Source: Fragilaria radians
Lineage: Eukaryota; Bacillariophyta; Fragilariophyceae; Fragilariales; Fragilariaceae
DNA: 64,000 bases
Direction: 5' to 3'
Assembly (NCBI GenBank): GCA_900642245.1
Contig: CAAAJI010000001.1
Coordinates: 1,191,917-1,255,916 of the forward strand
Every line of letters starts with the position of its first letter. Position 1 is the first letter of the stretch. Shown here one piece after another: positions 10,664 to 21,108 of this stretch. Under the pieces are notes generated by a model that had not been told where the DNA came from, made no database searches, and worked only from the letters and a program-made list of their open reading frames with translations. A program made the position numbers and the translations under genes.

Positions 10664-11677
10664 TTATTTGGGGCGTAAAAGTTCAGATTGAATCCAATTA
10701 GTTGCTATCCATTTTTCTTTTGCAGCCGGCAACCCAGCGTGCAGACTACGCCAAGCCATAGTTGGGGGCAGTCCATTTTGCTCGACATATTCATAGTTAT
10801 AAAAAACCACAGTGTCCCCGGCATTTACTCGTATTACGTGTGGATTACTCTCTATGAGTAAATCATCGACATTACCTAACTCACTTCCGACGATTAAAAC
10901 TCCATCATTTCCTGGTGTTTTCCCATCCGTCATTCCAATGCCTTCCAGAGTCATTTGTTGCGGCATATCATCTTCATCGGAGTCATCATGACTTTTCATT
11001 ACCTTTGCAAACGGAAACCATGTTCCTGCAACGCCATTTAGATACGTCAAGGCAGTAATGATTCTATTGAAACCATCGTGGTGGATGTCGAACTTTCCTC
11101 CTTCAGTGTAATGCACGATTTGAATCTTTTCGATATCGCATTTTCCGTTGAGAAAAGCTTCCTTCGACAGGAACACTTGTGAAATAAAGTCAGACATGAA
11201 AGAGGCCACTTGTTGCCCTTCTGTTCCTTCCTTGAAAGCTGAGATCCATCCAACTTTAGAATTTTTTCTGTGAGATACATGCCCTGATTTTGTTTCGGAA
11301 GCCTGCATTCCACTTGCCGTTGCTTCATCTATGAGAGATTTTTGCTCATCGAAATTGGGGACAAGATGACGGACCAAAAAAATATCGGGGACGTACGCAA
11401 TGCGGCTCAATTCTATAGGACTTGACTCTAGTTTAAGCGTTTCTCCCACGCCTAATTCTTTTAGTATCTCGGGAGGATTTATTACAGCATTAAACAAATC
11501 GAACGTTTGCTTCGAATCCACTTTGCTACAAGTCGAGCTTGAGGCATTACAAACTATCCATGGAAATGGCTTTGAATGGGATGTTGAACGGTACGTGAAG
11601 AACGCCTGAGGGACGAGAAAACCTCGTACAAAACCGAATTTGCAAAATAAAATAAGGGATAAAATGGTGTGCTTCAT
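10664..11677 (-). CDS. Prolyl-4-hydroxylase-like 2-oxoglutarate/Fe(II) dioxygenase
   Basis: 337 aa, single exon. The C-terminal half carries the P4H double-stranded beta-helix: Y190-x2-G193 leading to the iron ligands H199-x-D201, and the distal ligand H313 followed by the 2-oxoglutarate lysine (K322) and a WIATNWI ending. All catalytic residues are present. The H-to-K spacing is one residue shorter than the usual HAGxPVxxGxKW. Family members hydroxylate proline in secreted or cytosolic proteins; the substrate here is unknown. Residues 1-19 look like a signal peptide, followed by a Phe (VRG|FLVPQAFF) and a Ser/Thr/Arg-rich stretch. This resembles the diatom plastid bipartite presequence, although the usual residue before the Phe is Ala. 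An ER/secretory location is the alternative. Confidence 0.88.
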   Translation of the reverse strand: MKHTILSLILFCKFGFVRGFLVPQAFFTYRSTSHSKPFPWIVCNASSSTCSKVDSKQTFDLFNAVINPPEILKELGVGETLKLESSPIELSRIAYVPDIFLVRHLVPNFDEQKSLIDEATASGMQASETKSGHVSHRKNSKVGWISAFKEGTEGQQVASFMSDFISQVFLSKEAFLNGKCDIEKIQIVHYTEGGKFDIHHDGFNRIITALTYLNGVAGTWFPFAKVMKSHDDSDEDDMPQQMTLEGIGMTDGKTPGNDGVLIVGSELGNVDDLLIESNPHVIRVNAGDTVVFYNYEYVEQNGLPPTMAWRSLHAGLPAAKEKWIATNWIQSELLRPK

Positions 11678-13074
11678 TTATTCGTTCCACACCTTCATAC
11701 CAACACGAAACTTTATGTTCTGATAAGGTAAGATTTTTACTTCAAGAGAAGCAAGGAAGCAGTATACTTTGAGAAAAATTGCAACACAGCTACGAATTCT
11801 CCGAGTTTCTTGGAAACATAACATGAGCAAAGTTAGCGATGCCAGCGCTCTGACGTAGGTTATGGTAATTCCCTCTCAATTAGATACTTAAATTCTGAAA
11901 TATACTGCTGTCGGAGTACTGAGTACTGAGTACTGAAGTCCCCTGTCCCTAAATGCGATGCTTTCTTTTCCTGTAAAAGGCAATTCAAATGGCAATACAA
12001 AGTAATACAACGTTTAATTCACTAAAACCTAGTCCATCAATCCAAGGAGAAAACGCAGAATTGATTCTATCAATTTATGTGAAAGAAAAAAAGAGGAGAT
12101 CAAATGATTTACCAGTCACTGAATAATCGGTGATAGTGCTTGTTGGACAGTACAAATCTGCCAACGTAAGAAATATGCATATTTACTGCAATATTGATTT
12201 GTTGGGACTAAGATACAAGAGTTCCTTATTTCATTACATATTTCAAAAAGACTGGTATTACTTGGAGTTTAAAAAGTAACGTACACACTCAAAATGGATT
12301 CAATCAATTTTACTTGTGGGTCTGATCCAAAGTAAGATACCTTGATCATGAAATATGAAAGGTGTTATGCAATTGTTTCACTTATTTATATCTCAGAACT
12401 TCAATAGGTTACTATCCGAAATGAGTTGGTTATTTCATATACTGCACCTTGAAAGGAAAGAATGATATCCTGATAGGATATTTAAGACTTTTCATACCTT
12501 CCATACAGTTATGGCAATTGAAGAGAAAAAGAAGAGGAACAGAATACCAGTGAAAGAATGGAGCTGGAAGTCTAGGGCACATGAACACTTTTCCGAATCT
12601 CTAGAGTCCATCCATCTTGATGCTATCTTTGTTTTCACTTATTCATTCAGAAACATAAATGGACATACCAATGTGTTAATCAACGTTAACATCGTAATAT
12701 AAATGTGCTGATGGAAGTTACTGTTAATGACATTTGCGGCCTAGTAGTAAAGAAATCACTACCTTAAATTGTGCATTCCTAGCCGCAGTTGGATTTTTTG
12801 TCATCTTTTTTTTTAATCTATTTGCAGTTAGTACCCCTTTAATCCTTATTTCCCCATCGCAAAGGACATGCAGTACAAGCTATGCTGATCACAATATTTT
12901 AGAGCTTGTCACACATGAATACTTCCAGCATGAGCCTATCCACAGTATCCTCAGATAGAAAAACAAAAGGGTGGTAATCTCCCTAATTGTTCAGGACCAT
13001 TCTCACATATGAAGTTGCACTCTCTTCGATAAATTCCGTGCTCACATATCAATAGATTTATCTCAACAATTGAT
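11678..13074. other. Intergenic stretch
   Basis: AT-rich. It contains a short GAGTACT tandem repeat near 11914-11935 and no convincing gene. Frames at 12511-12702 (+) and 12734-12958 (+) lack recognisable features. Confidence 0.5.
11912..11936 (+). repeat. GAGTACT tandem heptamer
   Basis: Three consecutive GAGTACT units, about 240 bp upstream of the dioxygenase start codon (that gene reads leftwards). The unit contains the palindrome AGTACT. It could be a promoter element or simple repeat. Confidence 0.7.
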
Positions 13075-14781
13075 TTAGGAATTTGATTGGGAAATAAATT
13101 GGAGAACTTCACTTTGATACGATTCATCATTTGCCATGACACGCAAGATGGACCAAGGTAGCTTGTAATCTACTTCAGTATCCTTTCTTTGAAGTAACTT
13201 GGCAGCTAACTCGGGATGCATTTTCTTATTTTCAAAGTTGTCAATATAGGAGGAATCAAATTGTGATGGTATGGTCGCTGTCATATCCTTACTTGAATTG
13301 ACATTATCAATAGATTGATCAGATTGCAATTTTTCAATCCGAAATGTATCCATAAACATTTGATCAATATGATCTTTCAAATCCATGACCCATTTTCCTT
13401 GAATGGGTATACCGAATCTAAAACCTAATGCTGTTCCATCTCCACAAGCTAACAATTTTAGAAAATCTTTTTGTGGATTATAATTTTCTAGCGGGTAGGG
13501 TGGCTTCCAATCCTTCCATATATCATCCTTGTTACCTTGGTTAGCAGTACGATCCATGGATTGGAGTGTGGCCAAAAGATTGGCCGTCAAAACTGGTCCT
13601 GCCCGAACAGCATAGACCCCAGCCTTGGGAGGTGGAGGATTGTGGCTGTGCTGAATGGTGCAACAATCACCAGCTGCATATATATTAGGATGAGACGTAC
13701 TTTGCAATGTTGGGTAGACTGTAATCCATCCATGAGGATCGATGTCCATACCACTTTGTTTCAATCGTTTGGTAAGATCTATATGTGCTTCTGCACCCGT
13801 TGCCCAGAATGCGTGCGTGTAGGGGATTTTATCTGAGATATTATCCGATTTGGAGTCTACAAGAATGTGAGTGGATGTTACTTGATAAACACGACGATTA
13901 GGAATGAGTTGTATGTTCCGCTCTTGTAGTGCTTGATAGAGTGCACGACGACAGGATGGAGTTTCGTCTGGCATTAATTCGGATCCAGAATACAGTAATT
14001 TGACAGCAAGATTGGATTTTTCTTGTACGTGACCTTGATCTCTGAGACGTCCAAAATCTGTCCATCGCCCCCTTAGGCTCATGGCAAGTTCAATACCGGC
14101 CGCTCCACCTCCAATGACTACCACATCTGTCGTTGAAGTTGATGATGATGATGACGAGGTGGCTGTGACAAAGGATTTTTCAGCATCTTGAACTCGACGA
14201 ATTAGTTTGGAAATGGGACGAGTAGGAATAGTGTAACTAGATGCTCCAGGTGTAGCCTTCCATCCAAGTGATGTACTTCCAATGTCAAAACTAAGTACAT
14301 GAAATGGAATGGGATCGGATGCTGACTTTAAAAGAACACATTGACAACTTGATGGTGATAGAGTGATATCGAAAAGCTGATCTTGTATAAAATTGACACC
14401 AGCCCAAGTACAGAGTGATTTCAAGTCCAACGACGTTTCCTGCGGTTCGTAAATTCCTGCTATACAACCAGGGACCATACCACTATACGTTGCAGCAGGC
14501 TCAATATCAATTAACGTTAAGTGCCAATGAGGTGGAACATTCCAACCCTTCCATGCCTTAACTACCTGTAAATGAGCATGACCTCCACCGACTAGAACAA
14601 GATGAAGTGGACTCTTCGATGGTATTCCCTCGGATTCTTCGGATGCTGCTATAAAAGACATGATGTTATTGTTAGATGAATCCAATGCATTCATGGACAA
14701 TCTTCGGAGGTAATTATGAAAACCTGTCACGTGATAGAAATAATGTGCAATCCACAAAAACCGAATACATTTGTTGATCAT
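13075..14781 (-). CDS. FAD/NAD(P)H oxidoreductase, NDH-2-like, of the 'N-terminal to SelD' type
   Basis: 568 aa from the first ATG (the frame extends to an in-frame GTG at 14820). There are two nucleotide-binding folds: LVLVGGGHAHLQVV near residue 60 and DVVVIGGGAAGIELA about 155 residues later, with the FAD-closing AAGD motif further on. The segments YSGMVPGCIAG, DIGS and IPTRPISKLIRR match the pyridine-nucleotide oxidoreductases that in many bacteria and algae are fused to, or sit before, selenophosphate synthetase (SelD). The C-terminal PLENYNPQKDFLKLL and GKWVMDLKDHID blocks also fit. Here it is a stand-alone protein; no SelD domain follows. The first 35 residues are hydrophobic with a VTG|FHNYLRR junction, suggesting organelle or secretory targeting. 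Electron acceptor and any selenium role are inferred from the family. Confidence 0.85.
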   Translation of the reverse strand: MINKCIRFLWIAHYFYHVTGFHNYLRRLSMNALDSSNNNIMSFIAASEESEGIPSKSPLHLVLVGGGHAHLQVVKAWKGWNVPPHWHLTLIDIEPAATYSGMVPGCIAGIYEPQETSLDLKSLCTWAGVNFIQDQLFDITLSPSSCQCVLLKSASDPIPFHVLSFDIGSTSLGWKATPGASSYTIPTRPISKLIRRVQDAEKSFVTATSSSSSSTSTTDVVVIGGGAAGIELAMSLRGRWTDFGRLRDQGHVQEKSNLAVKLLYSGSELMPDETPSCRRALYQALQERNIQLIPNRRVYQVTSTHILVDSKSDNISDKIPYTHAFWATGAEAHIDLTKRLKQSGMDIDPHGWITVYPTLQSTSHPNIYAAGDCCTIQHSHNPPPPKAGVYAVRAGPVLTANLLATLQSMDRTANQGNKDDIWKDWKPPYPLENYNPQKDFLKLLACGDGTALGFRFGIPIQGKWVMDLKDHIDQMFMDTFRIEKLQSDQSIDNVNSSKDMTATIPSQFDSSYIDNFENKKMHPELAAKLLQRKDTEVDYKLPWSILRVMANDESYQSEVLQFISQSNS

Positions 14782-15691
14782 GTGATCGTCGTGTATCGGA
14801 TTATTATCTATGTGATGCACCGGGGGTACCTACAAAAAAAGAGACTCATATTTATCCGACCGAGGAGGACACTGGCCTTTAATCGAATTGCACTTTTCTC
14901 AACATCTGCATTGAATGCATTCAACAGTGTTGATACTTGTAAATTTTCATTGTTCTAATTCATTGCAATCCAATACTTTAGGGCATCTTGTAATCAAGGG
15001 GTAAGTAGCTTGTACTTATTCTTCAACACCAAAAGAAGACATTCGTACATAGTGTTGAGGCATTATAATCTAGGTTGATGTGAGAATAAAAACATTCTTT
15101 AAAAACCAATGCCATGGATTAACCTATGCCATGGCATTGTCCCATGTCTCCAATTTTTGGAAATGGAATTGGGTGATTCTTCAACACCTCAATTGAGTTT
15201 CCTGATATCAGATGTTATGCACCAACTTTGTAACTCAGATTTTCAGGTTTATTAGAGAGCTAAATTAACTTTTTGGACCCAGGAGGTATTCTTATTTGGA
15301 TCAAACAAAACATTTTCCGAATATGTAATCATTACCGCTCAAAGTTTTATGTGTACTGCCATCCTCCTTGCATTCTTGTTGTGCACCGGTTGCTGCATCC
15401 CTTTGTATGTGATGAATTTGGATTGGTACATTATTATTTATCTCTCTTTGAATTTTTCCGCTCTCAAACTATTTACTATGTCTAAGGATAGAGTCTAAAA
15501 TACTTGAATATCCCAGATTTGGATTCGTGGTCCAGTAAATTCTTTAATTCATATAGGAAAAATGTCCAGAATTGGCGAACTCATTGATAAAAATACATAC
15601 GCAGTACAATATGTTATTTTCTCTGGTAGTATATTTTAGTTTCGTATCCGAACTTGAAAGTTGTTCCTTGACATTGTTTTTGTTTCTGCAA
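14782..15691. other. Intergenic stretch between divergent genes
   Basis: Lies between the FAD oxidoreductase (minus) and LRR receptor-like gene (plus), so it should contain both promoters. Near 15108-15145 the word GCCATGG recurs (TGCCATGGATTAACCTATGCCATGGCA). No gene was recognised. Confidence 0.45.
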
Positions 15692-17900
15692 ATGGATGTA
15701 TTAAGCAAGAGCACAAACAGTGCTCGTGGAGGAGGACCAGACATTGCTGACAGTCAACCGCCAATCGTTCGCAAGCATAAAAAATCAAAAAGCAGTCGAA
15801 AGAAATCGAGTGAAAAGCAAACAACTGCTGCGGAAAAAGAAAGTGAAATCGACAGCATTTTGCACGATTCCGAACCTCCGTGGAAAAAAGAGGATGAGAT
15901 AAGCAAAGATGATTCCTCCAATGTCACTTCCTTGACCCCTCCTGTGTTTATAAGAAAAGAGAATTATACCTCGATTCAACCGGGGGCGATATCTGTTCGT
16001 GGCCATGTCCAAAGACATCGGAGTAATCAACTTGTCGATGATGACATCACCATGGATCAAACTACAGTGTTACAACGTGATCATGAGTCAGGGATGATTT
16101 CGGACCTGACTCCCAATTCTGCTCCAATTATTGCCACTGTTGTAAACGATTCTGTGTCTCAACCTTCGACATTAGATACCGTTCCTCAGATAAAGTGCTG
16201 TACTTTGTTTCGAGACTATAGAGTCAAGCTTATCATCCTTGTCATTATTTTGATTGCAGGTGGCCTCATTGCTGCCTGTGTCCTCGTATTTCTCCGCCCA
16301 AATACACAAGCAGAAACAGTTCCCCCCGTAACGGAATCACCCACTCCGTCACCTACTGGATGGACTGCAGAGCTCTTCCTTAAATCATTCCTTCCACCCA
16401 ACAAGGCATGGGAACAGCCATCGTCTCCCCAATCGCAAGCACTTAAATACTTGGAAAATGCCTCCGTTGACCAGGAACTCCAAATACCGCAAGCATATGC
16501 GGCACAGGTCTTGAGATTTGGAATTTTAAAAGAGAATGGAGTCGATATTTCCACGTTAGAGGGAAAAGGTCGAAGATATTTGAAGGGTCAAAATTCAAGT
16601 CTATTCAACGAATGTTCCTGGTTGGTAATGTCCTGTAGTAACCAGGGTCGTATCACTTCAATTAGGATGGAGAACGCCGGCTATTCATTCACGCTACCTG
16701 AAGAATTAGCACTTCTCACTGATCTAAATGACATCAACCTCTCTGCGAATAAAGGATACGGGCCTTTACCTTCAATCTTGGCATCTTTAAATCAGTTAAA
16801 AGATTTTATTTTGGATGACAACCAATTCACTGGTACGATACCCACTGAAATGGCAGGGATGGATAAAATTGTTACATTCAGCGTTGGCAGTAATCGATTT
16901 GCAGGCACAATCCCCAGTGAGTTTGGACTCACTACAACATTACACGAACTCGATATTGACTGGAACGCCATGACAGGGACTCTCCCAAGGGAGATTTTTG
17001 CCAATCCTGAATTTTGTTATCTTTACTTATCTGGCAATAGGTTGCGAGGAAGTCTGCCGACCGAAATCGGGAGTTATTCCATACTAAAGAACATCCACTT
17101 AGACGGAAACTCATTCTCTGGAAACATACCCACGGAGGTTGGTAATTTATTAGACCTTGGGGAACTCCAGCTGCAAGATAATGAATTGAGTGGAACAATC
17201 CCTTCGGAAATTGGAAAACTGGTTGTTTCGTTGCAAGCTATCAAGTTGACAAACAACAAGTTAACCGGGACGATTCCCGTTCAATTGACAGAGCTAACCA
17301 GACTATGGGGTCTAATGCTCGGGAAAAATGAGTTGTCTGGGACGCTGCACACGGAGTTTGGGCGTTTAAGGTACATGACAGACATAGATCTCGGTCAAAA
17401 TAAATTGGAAGGAACTATCCCGACAGAATTGGGCTATTTGGTAGCGATGGGTAAGTAGGGCAATTTCAGTAACATTTGAGTACTAAAAGCGTACTTAAAT
17501 TCAATTTATTGACCCCTCTTGACAGAATGGAGTTTGATCTTGGCCGATAATGCTCTATCTGGTTTCATACCGAGCGAAATTGGATTGATGACAGGTCTGA
17601 GTAAGTATTATTTGATCCGATCATGCTTTGCTTCGTCAATGTTGATTACTCTCTAACAATTGAGTCTGATACACGTCTCGGGTATAAGAATACTTGTTTT
17701 TGGAAGGAAATCCCGGGATCGTGGGTACCATTCCCAAGCAGTTGGGAAATGTGGAGTCTCTGATCATGTTTAGTGCCTACAATAACAAGCTTCTTGGCTC
17801 TGTTCCCTCCGAAGTGTGTGCTTTGATGAAGATTAATTTGACTGATGTTTCCGTGGATTGCGACGTTAATTGTACTTGTTGTACTAAATTCTGTTTCTAA
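15692..17900 (+). CDS. Type II membrane leucine-rich-repeat receptor-like protein (3 exons)
   Basis: 681 aa when spliced. Exons are 15692-17450, 17526-17600 and 17689-17900, with GTAAGT donors and AG acceptors. Both junctions restore the LRR register (E-WSLILADNALSG; GLKYLFLEGN). The ATG at 15692 is chosen because upstream codons only extend from a TTG. Residues 1 to about 178 are Lys/Ser-rich and cytosolic-looking; residues about 179-201 form one transmembrane helix. The rest is an extracellular plant-type LRR array (LxxLxLxxNxLxGxIPxEIG) with CysCys caps near the end (CTCCTKFC). There is no kinase domain. Diatoms have many such N-in, LRR-out proteins of unknown ligand. Surface recognition is inferred. 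Confidence 0.88.
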
Positions 17901-18687
17901 CAAGCTCAAGGCGCAATCATGGAACGCCTGGTAAGCAAATCTCATTGCACTGAACCGCTGTAAAGTTTCCAAAGTTCTCGATAATAAATGTCATTGTGTA
18001 TCGTGTTTCTGTTTTAGCTATTGTATGAAAAACTATACTCTAAATTATTATTTCATTTTGATTTGGAGTCTAGTAGTCCCTACGAAAATCACGTTTGTTG
18101 TCAGATAAACGTTTTTGATCAATCATCTAGACCCATTTGTCAATCTCCTAGCTATTTGAGAAGGTATGGTGTTACCGAAAACGAAAAAATGAAGTATATT
18201 CCGTCACGATTCTCCAGATAGGTAGGGACTAACAGTAAATGAGTAAGAATTCTATTGCAAATAAAAACAGGAACGTGTTCTGATGTAAAAGATTTTGTGA
18301 TAATGAGCATTGAAGAAGAAATCCCAATCTCTGGTGTATCACTAGGATGAGTGTAACAAAACGCATGTTCATATCAATTGTGAAAAAGGAAAAGAAAGGG
18401 ACACATTTGAAATATGCTTAAACAGAATCGCAAAGGAGTCGGAAAAATGCATAACGACAACTAGATTTGCAAAGAACCCGTATTAGTAATTTGAATGCTA
18501 CCGATTGACTTGTTAACATATGTCTTCTGACTATGTTTTAAAGTAGAGGAAGCTTGAGAACTTTGTTCAAGTTGGATTATTAATAACTTACGTTTTCATC
18601 GTTTATGGGTTTGTAGTGCCAGCACAAACACACACACACGCATCACATGGTATTCAAGGTTGATAATCCTCACACCGATTATACTCC
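17901..18687. other. Intergenic stretch between convergent genes
   Basis: Holds the 3' regions of the LRR gene and the acyltransferase gene. A short (AC)n run lies at about 18627-18640. The frame at 18021-18221 (+) is unsupported. Confidence 0.45.
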
Positions 18688-20901
18688 TCACATTTTATTC
18701 ATTTCGTCGATAGAAAATGTTGGAGGTGATTTTCCTGTTAGTACTTCATAGGATAGGCGTGCAGTCGGATCACGGTATGGATCCAATTCTCGAGCCCTTA
18801 GTACATCCTTCAATCCGCGTTCCAATTCTTGTTTGACATTCTGGTAGAGCATTTGACAATCCTCTAAATTTCGAGAATCTATTTCAGTCGTACGGAATGG
18901 TTTACCAAATACAAAATAATGACGAGCCGGTGGAGAAAGTTTCGGCGCTAATAGGGGCGGCACAAAGAGTTCTTCGTCATTCGTCTGACTAAATCGAGCG
19001 GATGTAATGTTATTGGAACGATCTCGTAATGTATCTCCGACACCAAAGGGTAGTTTAACAAGTTCTTGTGCATCAAGAAGTATTCGTACCGAGTCAGCAG
19101 CTCCCACGGCACTAATGGGAATAATAGTGGCATTAAACTTGACAGCTGTCCTAACAAAATCAGATTTGTCAGTCGGCCAGAATAGCTGATAGGCTTCATC
19201 TTTCCCGTGAAAGACTTCTCGCACGCCACCTGGAAATAGTAAGACAGTTTGACCAGATTGTAAGAGACGGAAATAATTCTTGGGGGATACTTGGACAGCA
19301 CCAAATTCTCGAAAGGTTTGGGGATTATTGAGTATTCCTTGTTGACTTGTTGAATCCTTCGGCACAAGTCCCGGTGAATCCGGACGACCCTCAGGGTACC
19401 AGGTTGTATCGTTGTTATTCATGAAAAGGACGGGATGGCCTAATCCTCGCGGGAAGATATTACGATCTTCAATTAGTTGCGATACTATGATACTTAGATC
19501 CAAACCAAACAGTTGATGATTTGCAACAAATACAATTGGGTTGTGATCCACGGGTAACTTTCCCAAACCCATCCAACGTTTACCATTTTCATCTGTAGTA
19601 AAGAATACAGGACTTGTAAGCTTGCGCAAAGGCTGGATGATGGATTCAATTTTCTTCCTCCAATTCTCTTCAGATGGGGGTTTCCAATCTAATATTGGAT
19701 CGTATTTTTTGGGTGATCTCAAATGAAAAGGATCTAGATCCGAGTAAAGAATAGCTTCCGTGAGATTGACACGCTGATCTAAAACAAAGTGCCCTGCACC
19801 CGGTACAATCAACTTTTTGCAATTGGGTAAGAGCTTGGTAAGGCGTTCTGCTTCTCGTTTCGATGGAAGGAACCGATCATCCTCACCGGCAACAACTAAG
19901 GTGGGTATTGAAATAGATGCAAGTCGCTGATCGGATAATAGGGATGCTCCAACTGTGAGCCACTGTTTGACGCGATGTAATACTAATCCCGGCGGTAGAC
20001 GATTACCGAGTGATGCAAAGGCAGTATCCATGTTCTGCAACAATTCCTGTGGAGACTGATTGGATTGCAGGGAAGATCCCAAAATTATCTCAAGTATGGT
20101 TCGTAATTGCGTCGAGTCAGGTATTAAGGTAGCCAGTGCCATGCCACCTAATACAGTATAGGGATTGGCACCGGGACGTGTACCAAAAGCTTGAAGGTAT
20201 GTAAGGAGAGGCCCTAACAAATCCCACGAAGTGTCATCAAAGGAGGTGGCAGGATTAATCAAGACCATTCCCTGTAAATAGGATGATGATGATGATGATG
20301 CTGATGACCAAGGTACTCTGTTACGGCTATTTTGTAGACGTAATGCTACTATGGGTGCCAGTTGCCCTCCAAAGGATTCTCCAATCAGGGTGACGTTCCG
20401 TTTTCCGTGGATTGATACATCTTCCAAGAATTGTAGGATGGCATCCACTACTTCAGAATACTTACTTCGATCATCGGTAGTGACTGACATTCTCCAAAGT
20501 TCAAATTTGGATGCTAAACCAGGAAATTGAGATACAGCCGATATTCCCGAACAATCCAAACCAGGGAGATAGACTGCAATGGGTGTGTCTGATCCATAAT
20601 GACATCGTACCCACTCAAATAGATCAGAGTCATCTAAACTTGTATTGTCAACATGAGAGGAAGGTGGAAGAACAAACGAGAATTTGATGGTAGGTGAATA
20701 ATTTCGATAAATAGGAGCATTCAGTAATTCTTTGTGAGTATCCTGATAGGAGGACAGTAACGATTTCAAGGAGGGTGTTTCTGCAGTTGTACTTGGTGGT
20801 GTTGCCATCAATACTGTGGTTGTCTCTCGTTCATGTAGATTGGATTTCGGAGAAAGCGTTGAAAATAGTAAAGAACTTAGGTACGATAATCGAGTCTTCA
20901 T
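18688..20901 (-). CDS. Phytyl-ester-synthase-like alpha/beta-hydrolase plus acyltransferase
   Basis: 737 aa from the first ATG (the frame extends to a TTG at 20934). The N-terminal half is an alpha/beta hydrolase with nucleophile elbow GESFGG (Ser about 176), acid in GEDDRFLP (about 341-342) and His in GAGHF (about 371). The C-terminal half is a DAGAT/PlsC-like acyltransferase with NHQLFGLD (His about 462, Asp about 468), GAVQVSPKNY and FPGGVREVF. This two-part architecture is that of plant PES1/PES2 (esterase/lipase/thioesterase family), which make fatty-acid phytyl esters and triacylglycerol in plastids during stress. The first 40 residues are Ser/Leu/Arg-rich and could target an organelle, but no clear diatom plastid motif is visible. 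The gene is divergent from the TCF25 gene, with about 207 bp between start codons. Confidence 0.88.
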   Translation of the reverse strand: MKTRLSYLSSLLFSTLSPKSNLHERETTTVLMATPPSTTAETPSLKSLLSSYQDTHKELLNAPIYRNYSPTIKFSFVLPPSSHVDNTSLDDSDLFEWVRCHYGSDTPIAVYLPGLDCSGISAVSQFPGLASKFELWRMSVTTDDRSKYSEVVDAILQFLEDVSIHGKRNVTLIGESFGGQLAPIVALRLQNSRNRVPWSSASSSSSSYLQGMVLINPATSFDDTSWDLLGPLLTYLQAFGTRPGANPYTVLGGMALATLIPDSTQLRTILEIILGSSLQSNQSPQELLQNMDTAFASLGNRLPPGLVLHRVKQWLTVGASLLSDQRLASISIPTLVVAGEDDRFLPSKREAERLTKLLPNCKKLIVPGAGHFVLDQRVNLTEAILYSDLDPFHLRSPKKYDPILDWKPPSEENWRKKIESIIQPLRKLTSPVFFTTDENGKRWMGLGKLPVDHNPIVFVANHQLFGLDLSIIVSQLIEDRNIFPRGLGHPVLFMNNNDTTWYPEGRPDSPGLVPKDSTSQQGILNNPQTFREFGAVQVSPKNYFRLLQSGQTVLLFPGGVREVFHGKDEAYQLFWPTDKSDFVRTAVKFNATIIPISAVGAADSVRILLDAQELVKLPFGVGDTLRDRSNNITSARFSQTNDEELFVPPLLAPKLSPPARHYFVFGKPFRTTEIDSRNLEDCQMLYQNVKQELERGLKDVLRARELDPYRDPTARLSYEVLTGKSPPTFSIDEMNKM

Positions 20902-21108
20902 CGTTGCTGAAGGATGTGAGAAAATGAAAATCAAAGAGTATCCTCTTCTCTAATGAAGTGAGTCAGCCGTAGTCAGTCATCCAGTCAGGGTTAATGATCT
21001 AATCACTCGCCTAGGACTGTACAGTGAGTATTTGTTTGGTCGATTAGTAGTAGTTGCACTACTCGTTCCTACTCGCATATATATATATACATTCACTGTA
21101 GTTTTATC
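20902..21108. promoter_or_regulatory. Compact divergent promoter region
   Basis: About 207 bp separate the start codons of the acyltransferase (minus) and TCF25-like (plus) genes, so both promoters must lie here. It contains an (AT)n run (about 21077-21088) some 20-30 bp before the TCF25 ATG, which could act as a TATA-like element. No other element is recognised. Confidence 0.45.

Noticed and set aside
17646..17972. Minus-strand ORF of 108 codons over the last LRR exons
   Set aside because: It is antisense to LRR coding sequence whose splicing restores the repeat register exactly.
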